Virus record (IMG/VR): IMGVR_UViG_3300025617_000096
Location: 1 to 26,419 of that record
Strand: one strand, 5' to 3'
Source: a virus
Length of the DNA stretch: 26,419 bases
Below, piece by piece: positions 16,303-23,208 of the stretch. Positions within the stretch are counted from its first letter, which is position 1, and every line of letters starts with the position of its first letter. Made by a program: the position numbers and the translations under genes. Below the pieces are notes generated by a model. That model was given only the letters and a program-made list of their open reading frames with translations, was not told where the DNA came from and searched no databases.

Positions 16303-16989
16303 TTATACCTCAAAGAAATCAGTTGGATTACGCAAGATATGAATACCGTTTGCTGTTTCCAGTAACTTCTCTTTCCAATTTACTATGCCGTATTTAGCTC
16401 TGTAAGCAGCAATAACACGCTTCTTACGCCTATTCATTGGTACACCTTTAAGCATTGCTTCTGCTTTCTTAGGGCCAATCTTAGGTAGTCCAGGCAGGTT
16501 ATCTGTTGGATCACCCTTAAGCATTTGAGTCCAGTAAAGAAGGTCTGCGGTATCAATATCGATTTCATAGAATTCTTCTTTCTTAGGATTGAAATGCTTT
16601 CCTGGAATACAATCAAGGTCTTTATCGATATGCACTACCGTAAAGTCTTGATTAAGACCAGCACACTCAGTTGCCTTGATACGCACCATATCGTCAGCTT
16701 CCATACCATCTGAGGGTATAGCAAGCCCTTTATCGATAATTAGTTGTATTAGTGGTCTAAAGAACTTAGCCTTTTCAGGTGGGTCTTTGCGATTAGACTT
16801 ATACTGTGGGCATAAGTTATAACGAAAGTTATCTTTACCAGCACAATAAATAATCCTTTCATCAGCCCATACAGGCTCAATCCAGTATTTATTCAATATG
16901 TTTTGATAGTTTTCAAATGCAGCATCAAGATCTGGTTGATCCCAAGCTGACTGATAGATACAACTATCAGCATCAATAATAGCAATCAT
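16303..16989 (-). CDS. 5'-3' exonuclease (FEN/T7 gp6-like)
   Basis: A 228-residue structure-specific 5' nuclease expected to remove RNA primers and degrade host DNA. Visible signatures are IIDADS (D6, D8), YKSNRK, GMEADD (metal-binding acidic cluster), IDKDLD and the helix-hairpin-helix block GDPTDNLPGLPKIGPKKA. These cover the normal catalytic and DNA-binding elements of the FEN family. AAAGGA lies about 8 bases upstream of the ATG. It is immediately downstream of the DNA polymerase gene (12-base gap), a natural partnership because the polymerase itself lacks a 5' nuclease domain. Confidence 0.93.
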   Translation of the reverse strand: MIAIIDADSCIYQSAWDQPDLDAAFENYQNILNKYWIEPVWADERIIYCAGKDNFRYNLCPQYKSNRKDPPEKAKFFRPLIQLIIDKGLAIPSDGMEADDMVRIKATECAGLNQDFTVVHIDKDLDCIPGKHFNPKKEEFYEIDIDTADLLYWTQMLKGDPTDNLPGLPKIGPKKAEAMLKGVPMNRRKKRVIAAYRAKYGIVNWKEKLLETANGIHILRNPTDFFEV

Positions 16990-17001
16990 AACGTATCCTT
17001 T

Positions 17002-18801
17002 CTAGTGTACGTCTGCGTAACAGTTACCAATGACACCATCGCCATCCATACACTGTACATTGAATTGTTTAGGTGCTTCTCTAAATGACTCTACACAGAT
17101 CTCTTTAACTCGTTCTGCGTCAGACTCTTTAGCTACCCATGCCATCTCATCGTGATAGAAGATAACAGGGTAAGCATCTAACTGTTCTTCTTTAATCTTA
17201 TCCATTGCATAACCAATAGCTGCTTTACAAGTAATGGCTTCAGCACTTTGTAGAAGATAGTTGAGCGACTGGTGGGCCGATCCAACGTAAACCCTTCTAC
17301 CATCCAATCCAGGAATGAATGCATCACCGTATCCGTTCTTTGTTTGTTGAAAGATATGGTCAAGCTTAGCCTTAATCTTTCCTAGTCCAGGAATTGCCGA
17401 TTGGTATTTTTGTTTGCTGGCATTGCCAACTTTATCATCAGGCTTACCAGTGAGAATAGTGCCAAGCTTGCGGCCACCACCGCCAAATAGATAGGCATAA
17501 AGCCAACGCTTAGCGTCACCACGACTACTCCCAAGAATACTTGCGTTATAAGAATGAATGTCTCCATCTGTAACTTCCTTTGTAAACTTATCATCACCAA
17601 TATAGTGACATAAGGCTCTCATCTGATTACCAGCAGAGTCAGCACCGACTACTTTATATCCGTCTTCACAGATAAATAGACTGCGCATCTCTTTACCCCA
17701 TGCTGCATCTACACTAGGTAAGTTAGTAATTACTTCGTGTCTTGCTCTGAATGTAGGCGTACCGATAACCCACATTCTTCCATGTAGCCTATTTCCCTTA
17801 ACCTCTTTAAGCCAGCCTTCGAGAATAGACCTTCTCGATCTTGTTGTGTAGTATCTGTCGATATCTTGTCCGACTTTTCCGAGCAGTTCGAGGCTTGTTG
17901 TTGTGAGCTTTGGACTCGTCTTGTGGAACTCATAGCCAACCTTTTTGTAATTCCAATCATCGGGTTTCCATCCTATAGTATAAAGATATTCTTTAACTTC
18001 TTCCATGTTACCAAGTGTAACTTGTGTAGTGTAACTGCGTTGGAACTCTTTCTTTGGATCCCAGTCATCTACTTCAGGTTCATACCCAAGATACTCAGTC
18101 AGAAGCCTACGTGTAACAGCAGTAAAGTCACCTTTCTTAGTGTACTTAGCTAACTTAGGTTGCTTGTCTACCATAATAGTCATCTCAGGTAGTTGAGGGT
18201 GTATCCGAGATTCAATTGCTTCAATCTCGTTAGTCATTTCTTCGTGCAGCTTGTTGGCTGCATTAATATCAAACAACCAGCCCTTCATTCTTACTCTGGC
18301 TTCGAATATTGCAGCATCATGTTCTGCTCGTAAACCTTTAGATATCAATGGTTTAGTTGTTGACTGTTCTTTGAATTCTTTCATTAAGATTTCGTAGACT
18401 TTAGTATTAAGCTCGACGTCTCTTACACAGTAGAGAAGCATCTCCTCTGAGAATTCAGACCAATCACTGAACTCAAACTTGCTGTAGTTAAAGTGTTCAC
18501 CCCAACCGCCTAGTCCGTGTTTGTGTGGTCTCTTGTACTTAAGAACTTGACTCATAATCCATGTATCATAAATACGTTTGTCATATAAATCAACTCCATA
18601 CAACTTATTTAATACAGCGAGATCATAGCCAATGATGTTATGACCTATTAGTGCATCTGCATTAGCCAAGAAGCTTAAGCCAAGCTCGATGTCATCAGGC
18701 TTCCACTTATAAATCTTTTTGGTATCAACATCTTGCGCTACAATACACCATATGCGTGTGGCATCGATACCGTCAGTCTCTATGTCGAATACTAGCTTCA
18801 T
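17002..18801 (-). CDS. Family A DNA polymerase with 3'-5' proofreading domain
   Basis: Replicative DNA polymerase, 599 residues. The exonuclease domain is complete: D6-x-E8 (Exo I), HNIIGYD (53-59 region, Exo II) and Y124-xxx-D128 (Exo III). Polymerase motif A is D388-SAG, motif B R427-xxx-K431-xxx-Y435, and motif C H550-D551-E552. Tyr435 matches T7 Tyr526 (E. coli Pol I Phe762), while the second tyrosine of motif B (T7 Tyr530) is replaced by Phe439. It is about 100 residues shorter than T7 gp5 (704), so a T7-style thioredoxin-binding insertion may be absent. I chose ATG 18801 over the GTG at 18822 because GGAAAGGA lies just upstream of 18801 and would otherwise be coding. Confidence 0.95.
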   Translation of the reverse strand: MKLVFDIETDGIDATRIWCIVAQDVDTKKIYKWKPDDIELGLSFLANADALIGHNIIGYDLAVLNKLYGVDLYDKRIYDTWIMSQVLKYKRPHKHGLGGWGEHFNYSKFEFSDWSEFSEEMLLYCVRDVELNTKVYEILMKEFKEQSTTKPLISKGLRAEHDAAIFEARVRMKGWLFDINAANKLHEEMTNEIEAIESRIHPQLPEMTIMVDKQPKLAKYTKKGDFTAVTRRLLTEYLGYEPEVDDWDPKKEFQRSYTTQVTLGNMEEVKEYLYTIGWKPDDWNYKKVGYEFHKTSPKLTTTSLELLGKVGQDIDRYYTTRSRRSILEGWLKEVKGNRLHGRMWVIGTPTFRARHEVITNLPSVDAAWGKEMRSLFICEDGYKVVGADSAGNQMRALCHYIGDDKFTKEVTDGDIHSYNASILGSSRGDAKRWLYAYLFGGGGRKLGTILTGKPDDKVGNASKQKYQSAIPGLGKIKAKLDHIFQQTKNGYGDAFIPGLDGRRVYVGSAHQSLNYLLQSAEAITCKAAIGYAMDKIKEEQLDAYPVIFYHDEMAWVAKESDAERVKEICVESFREAPKQFNVQCMDGDGVIGNCYADVH

Positions 18802-18922
18802 CTTCGTCCTTTCCGTTGTCACATCTTGGACAACTAATTTCGTCTGAGAGAAAGTCTAATGCCCCCTCATAATAGGTCGTGTTACAAACAGAGCATACTT
18901 TAGTATCCCTTAACCTGTTCAT
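18773..18922 (-). CDS. Zinc-ribbon mini-protein, 49 aa
   Basis: Begins MNRLRDTKVC and carries two CxxC pairs (CSVC at 10-13, CPRC at 31-34), a typical zinc ribbon, with an acidic C terminus. The ATG at 18922 has an AAGAG-like site upstream; a longer frame starting at 19048 would run through the neighbouring gene in another frame and is not needed. It overlaps the preceding gene by 23 bases and the DNA polymerase start by 29 bases. Exact role unknown. Confidence 0.6.
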   Translation of the reverse strand: MNRLRDTKVCSVCNTTYYEGALDFLSDEISCPRCDNGKDEDEASIRHRD

Positions 18923-19118
18923 AAAGCTCTTTTTTGTGACTCTTGAGCCACTCTTTTGCTTCATCTGAGATTTCTCCATCTTTGACTTCTTTGTACCCAA
19001 GATACGCTGTAGCCAAGTGATTGCAGTTGGGGTATCCACAGAACTCATCTCCTATTTTATGTTGATTACAAACCCTACCAAGCGAGTCTTTGTTGTTACA
19101 CTTCACTATCGTCATCAT
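18900..19118 (-). CDS. Cys-rich putative zinc-binding protein, 72 aa
   Basis: Four cysteines (C7, C17, C27, C32) with nearby His residues (CGYPNCNH) suggest one zinc site; the C-terminal third is charged and helical (EAKEWLKSHKKELYEQ). Not assigned to a family. The ATG lies within the end of the 47-aa frame upstream (23-base overlap) and its end overlaps the next zinc-ribbon gene. No strong ribosome binding site, so coupling is likely. Confidence 0.6.
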   Translation of the reverse strand: MMTIVKCNNKDSLGRVCNQHKIGDEFCGYPNCNHLATAYLGYKEVKDGEISDEAKEWLKSHKKELYEQVKGY

Positions 19119-19239
19119 ATTCTACCATGGCTATCACTATTTCTCTACCATCAATCTGACAAGATACCCATGCACAACCGAACATGAGTACCTTGAAAGG
19201 TGTTGCTAGAAATGCTAAAATATTATTCGTATACCTCAT
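19096..19239 (-). CDS. Small hydrophobic 47-aa protein
   Basis: Begins MRYTNNILAFLATPFKVLM; residues 8-27 are mostly hydrophobic and may form one membrane segment, followed by an acidic tail (EYDDDSEV). GGAGA lies about 10 bases upstream of the ATG. It overlaps the end of the preceding gene by 17 bases and the next gene's start by 23 bases, in keeping with the style of the operon. Function unknown. Confidence 0.5.
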   Translation of the reverse strand: MRYTNNILAFLATPFKVLMFGCAWVSCQIDGREIVIAMVEYDDDSEV

Positions 19240-19498
19240 AATAAACATCTCCGTTATCTCTAATCTTGGTGTCTTCGTAATCAGCTACAAACCGTCTATA
19301 GAATTCTAGCTGTGCGCCTGTTAATGCGCCCATTACGTCATTACATTGTTGATAGTTTAAACCGCTATGCTTAATATAATGGTGAATAACTAATGCAATT
19401 AAGTATTGTATTTCACCTGCTGTTTCAGGTGGATTAGTCTCTAAAGCATCATCAATCCACATAAAGCTGTTACGGTCTTCCTGTTTAATGTAAGGCAT
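19223..19498 (-). CDS. Conserved phage protein, DUF6899-like, 91 aa
   Basis: The pattern MPYIKQEDR at the start, GEIQY...YIKHSGLNYQ in the middle and EFYRRFVADYEDTKIRDNGDVY near the end matches a family of small conserved phage/bacterial proteins that I know as DUF6899; its function is not established. The length is normal for that family. AAAGGA lies about 8 bases upstream of the ATG. The assignment is from memory of the family's sequence pattern. Confidence 0.7.
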   Translation of the reverse strand: MPYIKQEDRNSFMWIDDALETNPPETAGEIQYLIALVIHHYIKHSGLNYQQCNDVMGALTGAQLEFYRRFVADYEDTKIRDNGDVYYEVYE

Positions 19499-19510
19499 TG
19501 TTATTCCTTT

Positions 19511-19729
19511 CTAGAGTTCGCTTGCGTCATCATTCCAAGTTGGTTTAGAACAGGTTTCTGTTAATAGACTAATATTATCTACATGAATATCACCATGCAG
19601 GTTATAGCTAATATTGCCCCAAGTGTTTTTAGATAATGAGATATCCATAACGCCTGACTCGGCAAGCTTTACAAATGCACTTGCTGCAGCATCAACATCT
19701 TTTGTGTGTGTATCAAAACGTACTTTCAT
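19511..19729 (-). CDS. Hypothetical 72-aa protein
   Basis: Begins MKVRFDTHTKDVDAA. GGAGA lies about 7 bases upstream of this ATG, so the longer frame starting at 19834 is rejected. A beta-rich middle (NTWGNISYNLHGDIHVDNISL) and no cysteine cluster or membrane segment are seen. It follows the deoxyribosyltransferase-like gene by 10 bases. Not recognised. Confidence 0.65.
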   Translation of the reverse strand: MKVRFDTHTKDVDAAASAFVKLAESGVMDISLSKNTWGNISYNLHGDIHVDNISLLTETCSKPTWNDDASEL

Positions 19730-19739
19730 TTTATTCTCC

Positions 19740-20177
19740 TCAGTCAAAGTAATAGGTGCAAGCATCAAGACAGTCTTCAAGTGTATTGTGCTTTTCAGTG
19801 TAAATGCTCTCATAGAACGGGTGTATGAGGTCATTTGGTAATGCCCATAAGATAATAATCTTATTTTTCATGTGAGCAAACATAAGTTCCATAGCAGTAC
19901 CCGTGCCACGACCACTCATTCTACGAACATCAGCAAGTATAACTGTACTGTTAGCTATATCTTGCATGTCCATTTTAAAGATGCGTCTGCATACCGATTG
20001 TACTGGAACACCTTTCTGTTCTAATGTTAACTCATCGTGGAACGCAACCCGTCTAGTTGGATCTAGGTATTGTATACCTGCTTCATCCAAAGTATTCGAT
20101 GCCTGAGTCCTCCATCCCGTCATCCATTCTTCTGTGCAGTCTTCCATTGGACCTGCTAGGTAAACGTAATTCTTCAT
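19740..20177 (-). CDS. Nucleoside 2-deoxyribosyltransferase-like protein
   Basis: A 145-residue Rossmann-like protein. It starts with YVYLAGPM, has D70 in KMDMQDI, STVILADV (77-84) and GTAMELMFAH with the likely catalytic Glu97, the layout of nucleoside 2-deoxyribosyltransferases and related N-glycosidases. The expected role is to exchange or remove bases from deoxynucleosides or deoxynucleotides, that is, salvage or pool control. The start at ATG 20177 is chosen because AAAGGAAAG lies just upstream; an in-frame ATG at 20192 would contain that site. Substrate cannot be read from sequence. Together with dCMP deaminase it points to manipulation of the nucleotide pool. Confidence 0.75.
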   Translation of the reverse strand: MKNYVYLAGPMEDCTEEWMTGWRTQASNTLDEAGIQYLDPTRRVAFHDELTLEQKGVPVQSVCRRIFKMDMQDIANSTVILADVRRMSGRGTGTAMELMFAHMKNKIIILWALPNDLIHPFYESIYTEKHNTLEDCLDACTYYFD

Positions 20178-20355
20178 GCTCTTTCCTTTCATGTTCTATT
20201 ACGTATAGTTTTAACTGTTCAATTTGTTTGACACAAGCTACGTAATGCTGGTGTCCTATTTTACCTCTCATGTGCATTTCAGACCAATAGTCTGCGCACT
20301 CATTCAGGGCTGTTATCGTTGGCTGTAAGCTCTCTCTTAATGTCTTTAATCGCAT
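20083..20355 (-). CDS. Possible overlapping gene, 90 aa
   Basis: A 122-base gap separates the genes on either side in a densely packed operon, and this frame covers it. It begins MRLKTLRESLQ with a distant GAGG upstream and includes a charged helical stretch (QIEQLKLYVIEHERKE). It overlaps the upstream gene by 56 bases and the deoxyribosyltransferase-like gene by 95 bases, which is long. A shorter form starting at an internal Met is possible. Weak support. Confidence 0.35.
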   Translation of the reverse strand: MRLKTLRESLQPTITALNECADYWSEMHMRGKIGHQHYVACVKQIEQLKLYVIEHERKEHEELRLPSRSNGRLHRRMDDGMEDSGIEYFG

Positions 20356-20626
20356 CTTGTAGTGCCTCACGAAGATCTGATGTAATACCCATATTACCAT
20401 CCTCATCAATGATAATATTTTCTTCTACCATATTATCGAAACAAACACCAGAGAATTGTAGAAATAGAAAGAGATAGGCTAGCTCATCGTCTATCAACTC
20501 TTTCAGAGATAACCCATCTATTACTTCCCAGAGGCTAACGATCCCTGCTTCCAGCAATCGTTGCTCCTCATCCTCAAGGCTTACTTCGACTTTATGTTTA
20601 GGTTTAAAGTCGATGACATCACCCAT
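20300..20626 (-). CDS. Hypothetical acidic 108-aa protein
   Basis: Begins MGDVIDFKPKHKVEVSLEDEE, is strongly acidic, and has a hydrophobic patch (ELAYLFLFLQFSGVCF) in the middle that is too interrupted for a confident membrane call. Its ATG overlaps the TAA of the ssDNA-binding protein gene by one base (TAATG), so it is probably co-translated with it. Not recognised. Confidence 0.65.
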   Translation of the reverse strand: MGDVIDFKPKHKVEVSLEDEEQRLLEAGIVSLWEVIDGLSLKELIDDELAYLFLFLQFSGVCFDNMVEENIIIDEDGNMGITSDLREALQDAIKDIKRELTANDNSPE

Positions 20627-21111
20627 TAAAAGTCTACCTGCTCTTCAGTTTCTGATTCACCTTCAATGATATCAAAGTCTGTACCTGTGTTTGGTGTGTA
20701 CTCTTTGAGTTCTGTGATTTGTACTTTAGACAAGATGCTTGCCACACCTTTACGGCCACCTACATCATACGGATACTGGAATAGCATTACATTACCGATA
20801 CTACCATTACCTACCTTGTTTCCGTCCATGCTTTTCTTAGCACCGTCTAGTACTTCAGGCGCATCATTAGGCTCACCATCTTTCTTAAGTGCTTTACGCT
20901 TGACGTTTGTTTTGTAGAATACACCGTCATCATCTTCTTCTGTCTTGACATTGAGATAAAAGTCTTCCTTCCATTTCTTTGCTTCGTTCTTATCACGAGT
21001 ACGCATTTGCAGTTCCCACTGTAGTGTACCGAAAGGCTCTACAGGCTTTACCAGCTTAGCCCAGTGAAGTTCTGCATTACGAATAATCTCAGTTCGCTTT
21101 TCATTAATCAT
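20626..21111 (-). CDS. gp2.5-like ssDNA-binding protein (copy A)
   Basis: A 161-residue OB-fold single-stranded DNA-binding protein for replication and recombination. The N-terminal block IIRNAELHWAKL...PFG and C-terminal block GNGSIGNVMLF...GGRKG resemble the T7 gp2.5 core (IIGGGSKLKVKYS). The protein ends in an acidic tail closing with DF (ESETEEQVDF), the feature by which gp2.5 contacts the polymerase and helicase. A clear paralogue lies at 23970-24431. GAGGAA lies about 8 bases upstream of the ATG, which overlaps the preceding zinc-ribbon gene by 8 bases. A lysine-rich middle segment (about 40-95) is longer than in copy B. Confidence 0.82.
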   Translation of the reverse strand: MINEKRTEIIRNAELHWAKLVKPVEPFGTLQWELQMRTRDKNEAKKWKEDFYLNVKTEEDDDGVFYKTNVKRKALKKDGEPNDAPEVLDGAKKSMDGNKVGNGSIGNVMLFQYPYDVGGRKGVASILSKVQITELKEYTPNTGTDFDIIEGESETEEQVDF

Positions 21112-21265
21112 CTTTATATTCCTCTAGTTTGATTTCATTGTTGCATGAGTAGCAGTATAACCTCCCAAGCTCTCTTAAAGCTTGAGAGACGTATTGTTTG
21201 TTTCTACAGTGTATACAGGTTATTTCCCTTCCTGTAGATGTTTTATCAGATATGTTAGATACCAT
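21104..21265 (-). CDS. Zinc-ribbon mini-protein, 53 aa
   Basis: Begins MVSNISDKTSTGREI and has two CxxC pairs (CIHC at about 17-20, CYSC at about 38-41) spaced as in a zinc ribbon. AAGG lies 4 bases upstream of the ATG. It starts inside the DUF3310 gene (46-base overlap, other frame) and ends 8 bases into the ssDNA-binding protein gene. The metal site and the fact that it fills a 108-base gap make it likely to be real. Confidence 0.65.
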   Translation of the reverse strand: MVSNISDKTSTGREITCIHCRNKQYVSQALRELGRLYCYSCNNEIKLEEYKDD

Positions 21266-21456
21266 TCAACCTTCTGTAACTCCTGTAGCTTAGAGTCTTT
21301 CTTACCGTATCGCATAAGATACTTGTAGATTTGACCCATTAAGTGTGCTTCAACACCATCAAAGTCGTCTAGCATATAGACCATCATGTCCATATACTCG
21401 TATCCAGGCACTATCTCTTTGTAGTGCTTGGGACTAATTGCGTTATTATTGCTCAT
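21220..21456 (-). CDS. DUF3310 family phage protein
   Basis: A 78-residue protein matching the DUF3310 pattern: an N-terminal AISPKHYK, then a middle GQIYKYLMRYGKK and a C-terminal KVEWYLTYLI helix. This family is widespread in phages, sometimes annotated as nucleotide-kinase-like, without firm function. The ATG lies within the last codons of the preceding gene (11-base overlap), so translation is likely coupled; an AGAAAG-like site precedes it. Confidence 0.82.
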   Translation of the reverse strand: MSNNNAISPKHYKEIVPGYEYMDMMVYMLDDFDGVEAHLMGQIYKYLMRYGKKDSKLQELQKVEWYLTYLIKHLQEGK

Positions 21457-21628
21457 CGAGTTTCTTTCTGTGGAATTCTAGGGTTTCTTCTTCAATGCTT
21501 CGCTTAAGCACCGCTATAAAGCCTTCTTCAATTAAAGCTTTATTCATTTCAGGTGACAATGAAATGTTTATTAATGCTCCACCGTCATCTGTATCCTCAT
21601 ATTTAAGTATCTCTACGTGTTCTTCCAT
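21446..21628 (-). CDS. Hypothetical acidic 60-aa protein
   Basis: Begins MEEHVEILKYEDTDDGG and continues with a helical, charged C-terminal half (RSIEEETLEFHRKKLDEQ). An AGGTTTAG stretch lies just upstream of the ATG. It overlaps the DUF3310 start by 11 bases and the upstream 41-aa frame by 26 bases. Not recognised. Confidence 0.6.
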   Translation of the reverse strand: MEEHVEILKYEDTDDGGALINISLSPEMNKALIEEGFIAVLKRSIEEETLEFHRKKLDEQ

Positions 21629-21728
21629 TTCTAAACCTATGCTTAAAGAATATGATTAAGTTAAGGAACGTATTAGTAGTCACCATAAGAAGCAACCACC
21701 AATGCGACCATATATTTGCTAGTTCCAT
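21603..21728 (-). CDS. Small membrane protein, 41 aa
   Basis: Begins MELANIWSHWWLLLMVT and has one strongly hydrophobic segment (residues about 10-28) followed by a very basic tail (KHRFRNGRTRRDT), so a single-pass protein with the C terminus in the cytoplasm is expected. Its ATG shares one base with the TAA of the preceding 55-aa gene (TAATG), which supports it. It overlaps the following gene by 26 bases. Role unknown. Confidence 0.55.
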   Translation of the reverse strand: MELANIWSHWWLLLMVTTNTFLNLIIFFKHRFRNGRTRRDT

Positions 21729-21895
21729 TACTTTATCTCATATGCTTCCATTATTTCTTCATTTCTCAGGTCAATCTCTTGTTCATTTGTATATGACCCT
21801 TCCCAGAAGTTATCATATGCATCTTGTTCAGTTTCACCTTCAACTTCATACTGAGTAACAAGCTCGGTTGTCGTTGTAATATACCATCTCTTCAT
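21728..21895 (-). CDS. Tandem 55-aa paralogue 3 (MKRWY...)
   Basis: Begins MKRWYITTTTELVTQYEV. It is a close relative of the gene just upstream: TTTT, VEGETE, DNFWEG and the EE-MEA/VE ending are shared at the same positions. The likely fold is a short beta-hairpin plus helix. AAGGAAG lies about 6 bases upstream and the ATG overlaps the previous stop (ATGA). Unknown function. Confidence 0.7.
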   Translation of the reverse strand: MKRWYITTTTELVTQYEVEGETEQDAYDNFWEGSYTNEQEIDLRNEEIMEAYEIK

Positions 21896-22059
21896 TTTGC
21901 TTCCTTTATTTCCACCATTTCTTCATCGCTATAAATATCTTTCTTACTGGAAGACCAACCTTCCCAGAAATTATCTGTAGCTTCTAGCTCTGTTTCACCT
22001 TCAACAGTATACTCTGTAATAACCTTTGTTGTTGTTGTTACAATCCATGTTTTACTCAT
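21892..22059 (-). CDS. Tandem 55-aa paralogue 2 (MSKTW...)
   Basis: Begins MSKTWIVTTTTKVITEYTV, the same length as its downstream neighbour and alignable with it end to end without gaps, so it arose by tandem duplication. GAGGAA lies about 6 bases upstream. The ATG overlaps the previous stop by ATGA, as does its own stop with the next start. Function unknown. Confidence 0.7.
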   Translation of the reverse strand: MSKTWIVTTTTKVITEYTVEGETELEATDNFWEGWSSSKKDIYSDEEMVEIKEAK

Positions 22060-22226
22060 TCCATTTCCTCTGCATCTACTACATTAACTTCTATTGAAGT
22101 TTCTCCATAAGGTTCAGTAGTAATTTCTCCATCGTAGTACTTCCTATACGCCTCGTAGTCACTTTCAGCCTCTACTTGTACGTAGTAAGCTGTATGTTCA
22201 CTGACTAATAGCTGATAAGTGGGCAT
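22056..22226 (-). CDS. Tandem 56-aa paralogue 1 (MPTYQ...)
   Basis: Begins MPTYQLLVSEHTAYYVQV and has the same plan as the next two genes: a beta-strand opening, then VEAESDYEAYRKYYDGE in the position of their VEGETE...FWEG. It is the most diverged of the three and lacks the TTTT run. AGGAA lies about 8 bases upstream. It overlaps the preceding gene by 29 bases. Unknown function. Confidence 0.68.
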   Translation of the reverse strand: MPTYQLLVSEHTAYYVQVEAESDYEAYRKYYDGEITTEPYGETSIEVNVVDAEEME

Positions 22227-22518
22227 TTAATAGTTCCTTTCCTATTACCTCTGCAAGACTTCTGTCAGCATCACCTAGCTCACTGCTTAACTCATCTGCT
22301 TTATCATGGGTAGACCCAATGAACTCTTCAAAGAACTCAGTGTCCTCTATTGAGGACACAAGAGTGAATATGTCCATGGCCTTTAGGTATGCTGCTTCTA
22401 CTCTGAGATAGTCTCTTATTCTTTTATCTTCTACCTCATTCTTGAAGAACGTATCCCAGTTAATATAGTTTCTTTGTACGTGACTAAAGTATTTCTCTCT
22501 CAGTTCATCATAGGTCAT
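22198..22518 (-). CDS. Hypothetical acidic 106-aa protein
   Basis: Begins MTYDELREKYFSHVQRN; probably all-helical and acidic, with no cysteine or membrane signature. GGAAG lies about 6 bases upstream of the ATG and the gap to the preceding gene is one base. Not recognised; a typical small early phage protein. Confidence 0.7.
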   Translation of the reverse strand: MTYDELREKYFSHVQRNYINWDTFFKNEVEDKRIRDYLRVEAAYLKAMDIFTLVSSIEDTEFFEEFIGSTHDKADELSSELGDADRSLAEVIGKELLNAHLSAISQ

Positions 22519-22519
22519 A

Positions 22520-22831
22520 TTACTTCCACTTTCTGACTGTGTCTCTGAAGTCTTCTATCATACGGTACGCTGTAGGTTCTGCACCAGTTAACCTCAAGAT
22601 TCTATCTCTGTGTAACTCATAGTGCTTACTGCTTGACGTATAGTCTAGTGTGTCATTGGTCATTGGACTAGGGTTCTTTACAAAGAGAGTAACTCGTTTA
22701 CGCAGAGGACTAAAAGTCCAGATGGCACTCTTAGTCTCATAAGCCACTCCTCCCTCGTTAGTAATCCTCTTTACTTCTTCATAGGTTCTGATCATGTAAT
22801 TGGCTTGGTCATTGTTAAGTACTTTACGCAT
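22520..22831 (-). CDS. Hypothetical basic 103-aa protein
   Basis: Begins MRKVLNNDQANYMIRTYEEV, net basic, with a beta-rich centre (AIWTFSPLRKRVTLFVKNP) and a helical Arg-rich C terminus. AAAGGA lies about 9 bases upstream. The start overlaps the preceding gene by 8 bases. Not recognised. Confidence 0.7.
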   Translation of the reverse strand: MRKVLNNDQANYMIRTYEEVKRITNEGGVAYETKSAIWTFSPLRKRVTLFVKNPSPMTNDTLDYTSSSKHYELHRDRILRLTGAEPTAYRMIEDFRDTVRKWK

Positions 22832-23135
22832 TGTCTAGTTCCTTTGCTGCTTCTAATAGTTCATCGAATTCATAACTGGTAGGCCATGCTCTGTCTGCTA
22901 GGTAGCCTTGTTCATTCAGGACTATGATGGCTGTCCTCAAGTGTTCTTCTAGTAATGACGAGTCACGACTAGCCTCTACGCTTTCTTCTATTACTTCTGC
23001 TCTTACTAGTGCCTCTCTGATAGCTTGAGGCGTATCTTCTAGTATCCTATCGTACTCCTCCCAGTTTTCCTCGTGTATAGCCTGAGTGATACTGTTGAAG
23101 TAGAAGTGGTACATTCCAGGGATTCTTTTAGACAT
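22824..23135 (-). CDS. Hypothetical 103-aa protein, first after the leader
   Basis: Begins MSKRIPGMYHFYFNSITQAI, helical and acidic overall (REALVRAEVIEESVEAS). It is the first gene downstream of the ACACCCTTATAGGGG copy at 23223-23209 and of the repeat-containing leader, so it heads that transcription unit if the motif is a promoter. The ribosome binding site is weak (AGAAAGAA). Not recognised. Confidence 0.68.
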   Translation of the reverse strand: MSKRIPGMYHFYFNSITQAIHEENWEEYDRILEDTPQAIREALVRAEVIEESVEASRDSSLLEEHLRTAIIVLNEQGYLADRAWPTSYEFDELLEAAKELDNA

Positions 23136-23166
23136 TGTTTGTTCTTTCTTTCTGTTGGACGTTACT

Positions 23167-23207
23167 AAAGGGATACCTTAAAGGGATACCTTAAGGATAT
23201 ACCCTTT
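23167..23207 (-). repeat. 13-nt tandem repeat in leader, with fold-back
   Basis: AAAGGGATACCTT (read on +) occurs at 23167-23179 and again at 23180-23192, followed by the related AAGGATATACCCTTT (23193-23207). In the - strand transcript the last element (AAAGGGTATA) can pair with either copy of TATCCCTTT, giving two alternative hairpins. It begins 1 base inside the putative promoter's downstream edge and ends about 31 bases before the first gene, so it may act as an untranslated leader control element or a protein-binding site. Confidence 0.6.
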
Positions 23208-23208
23208 C

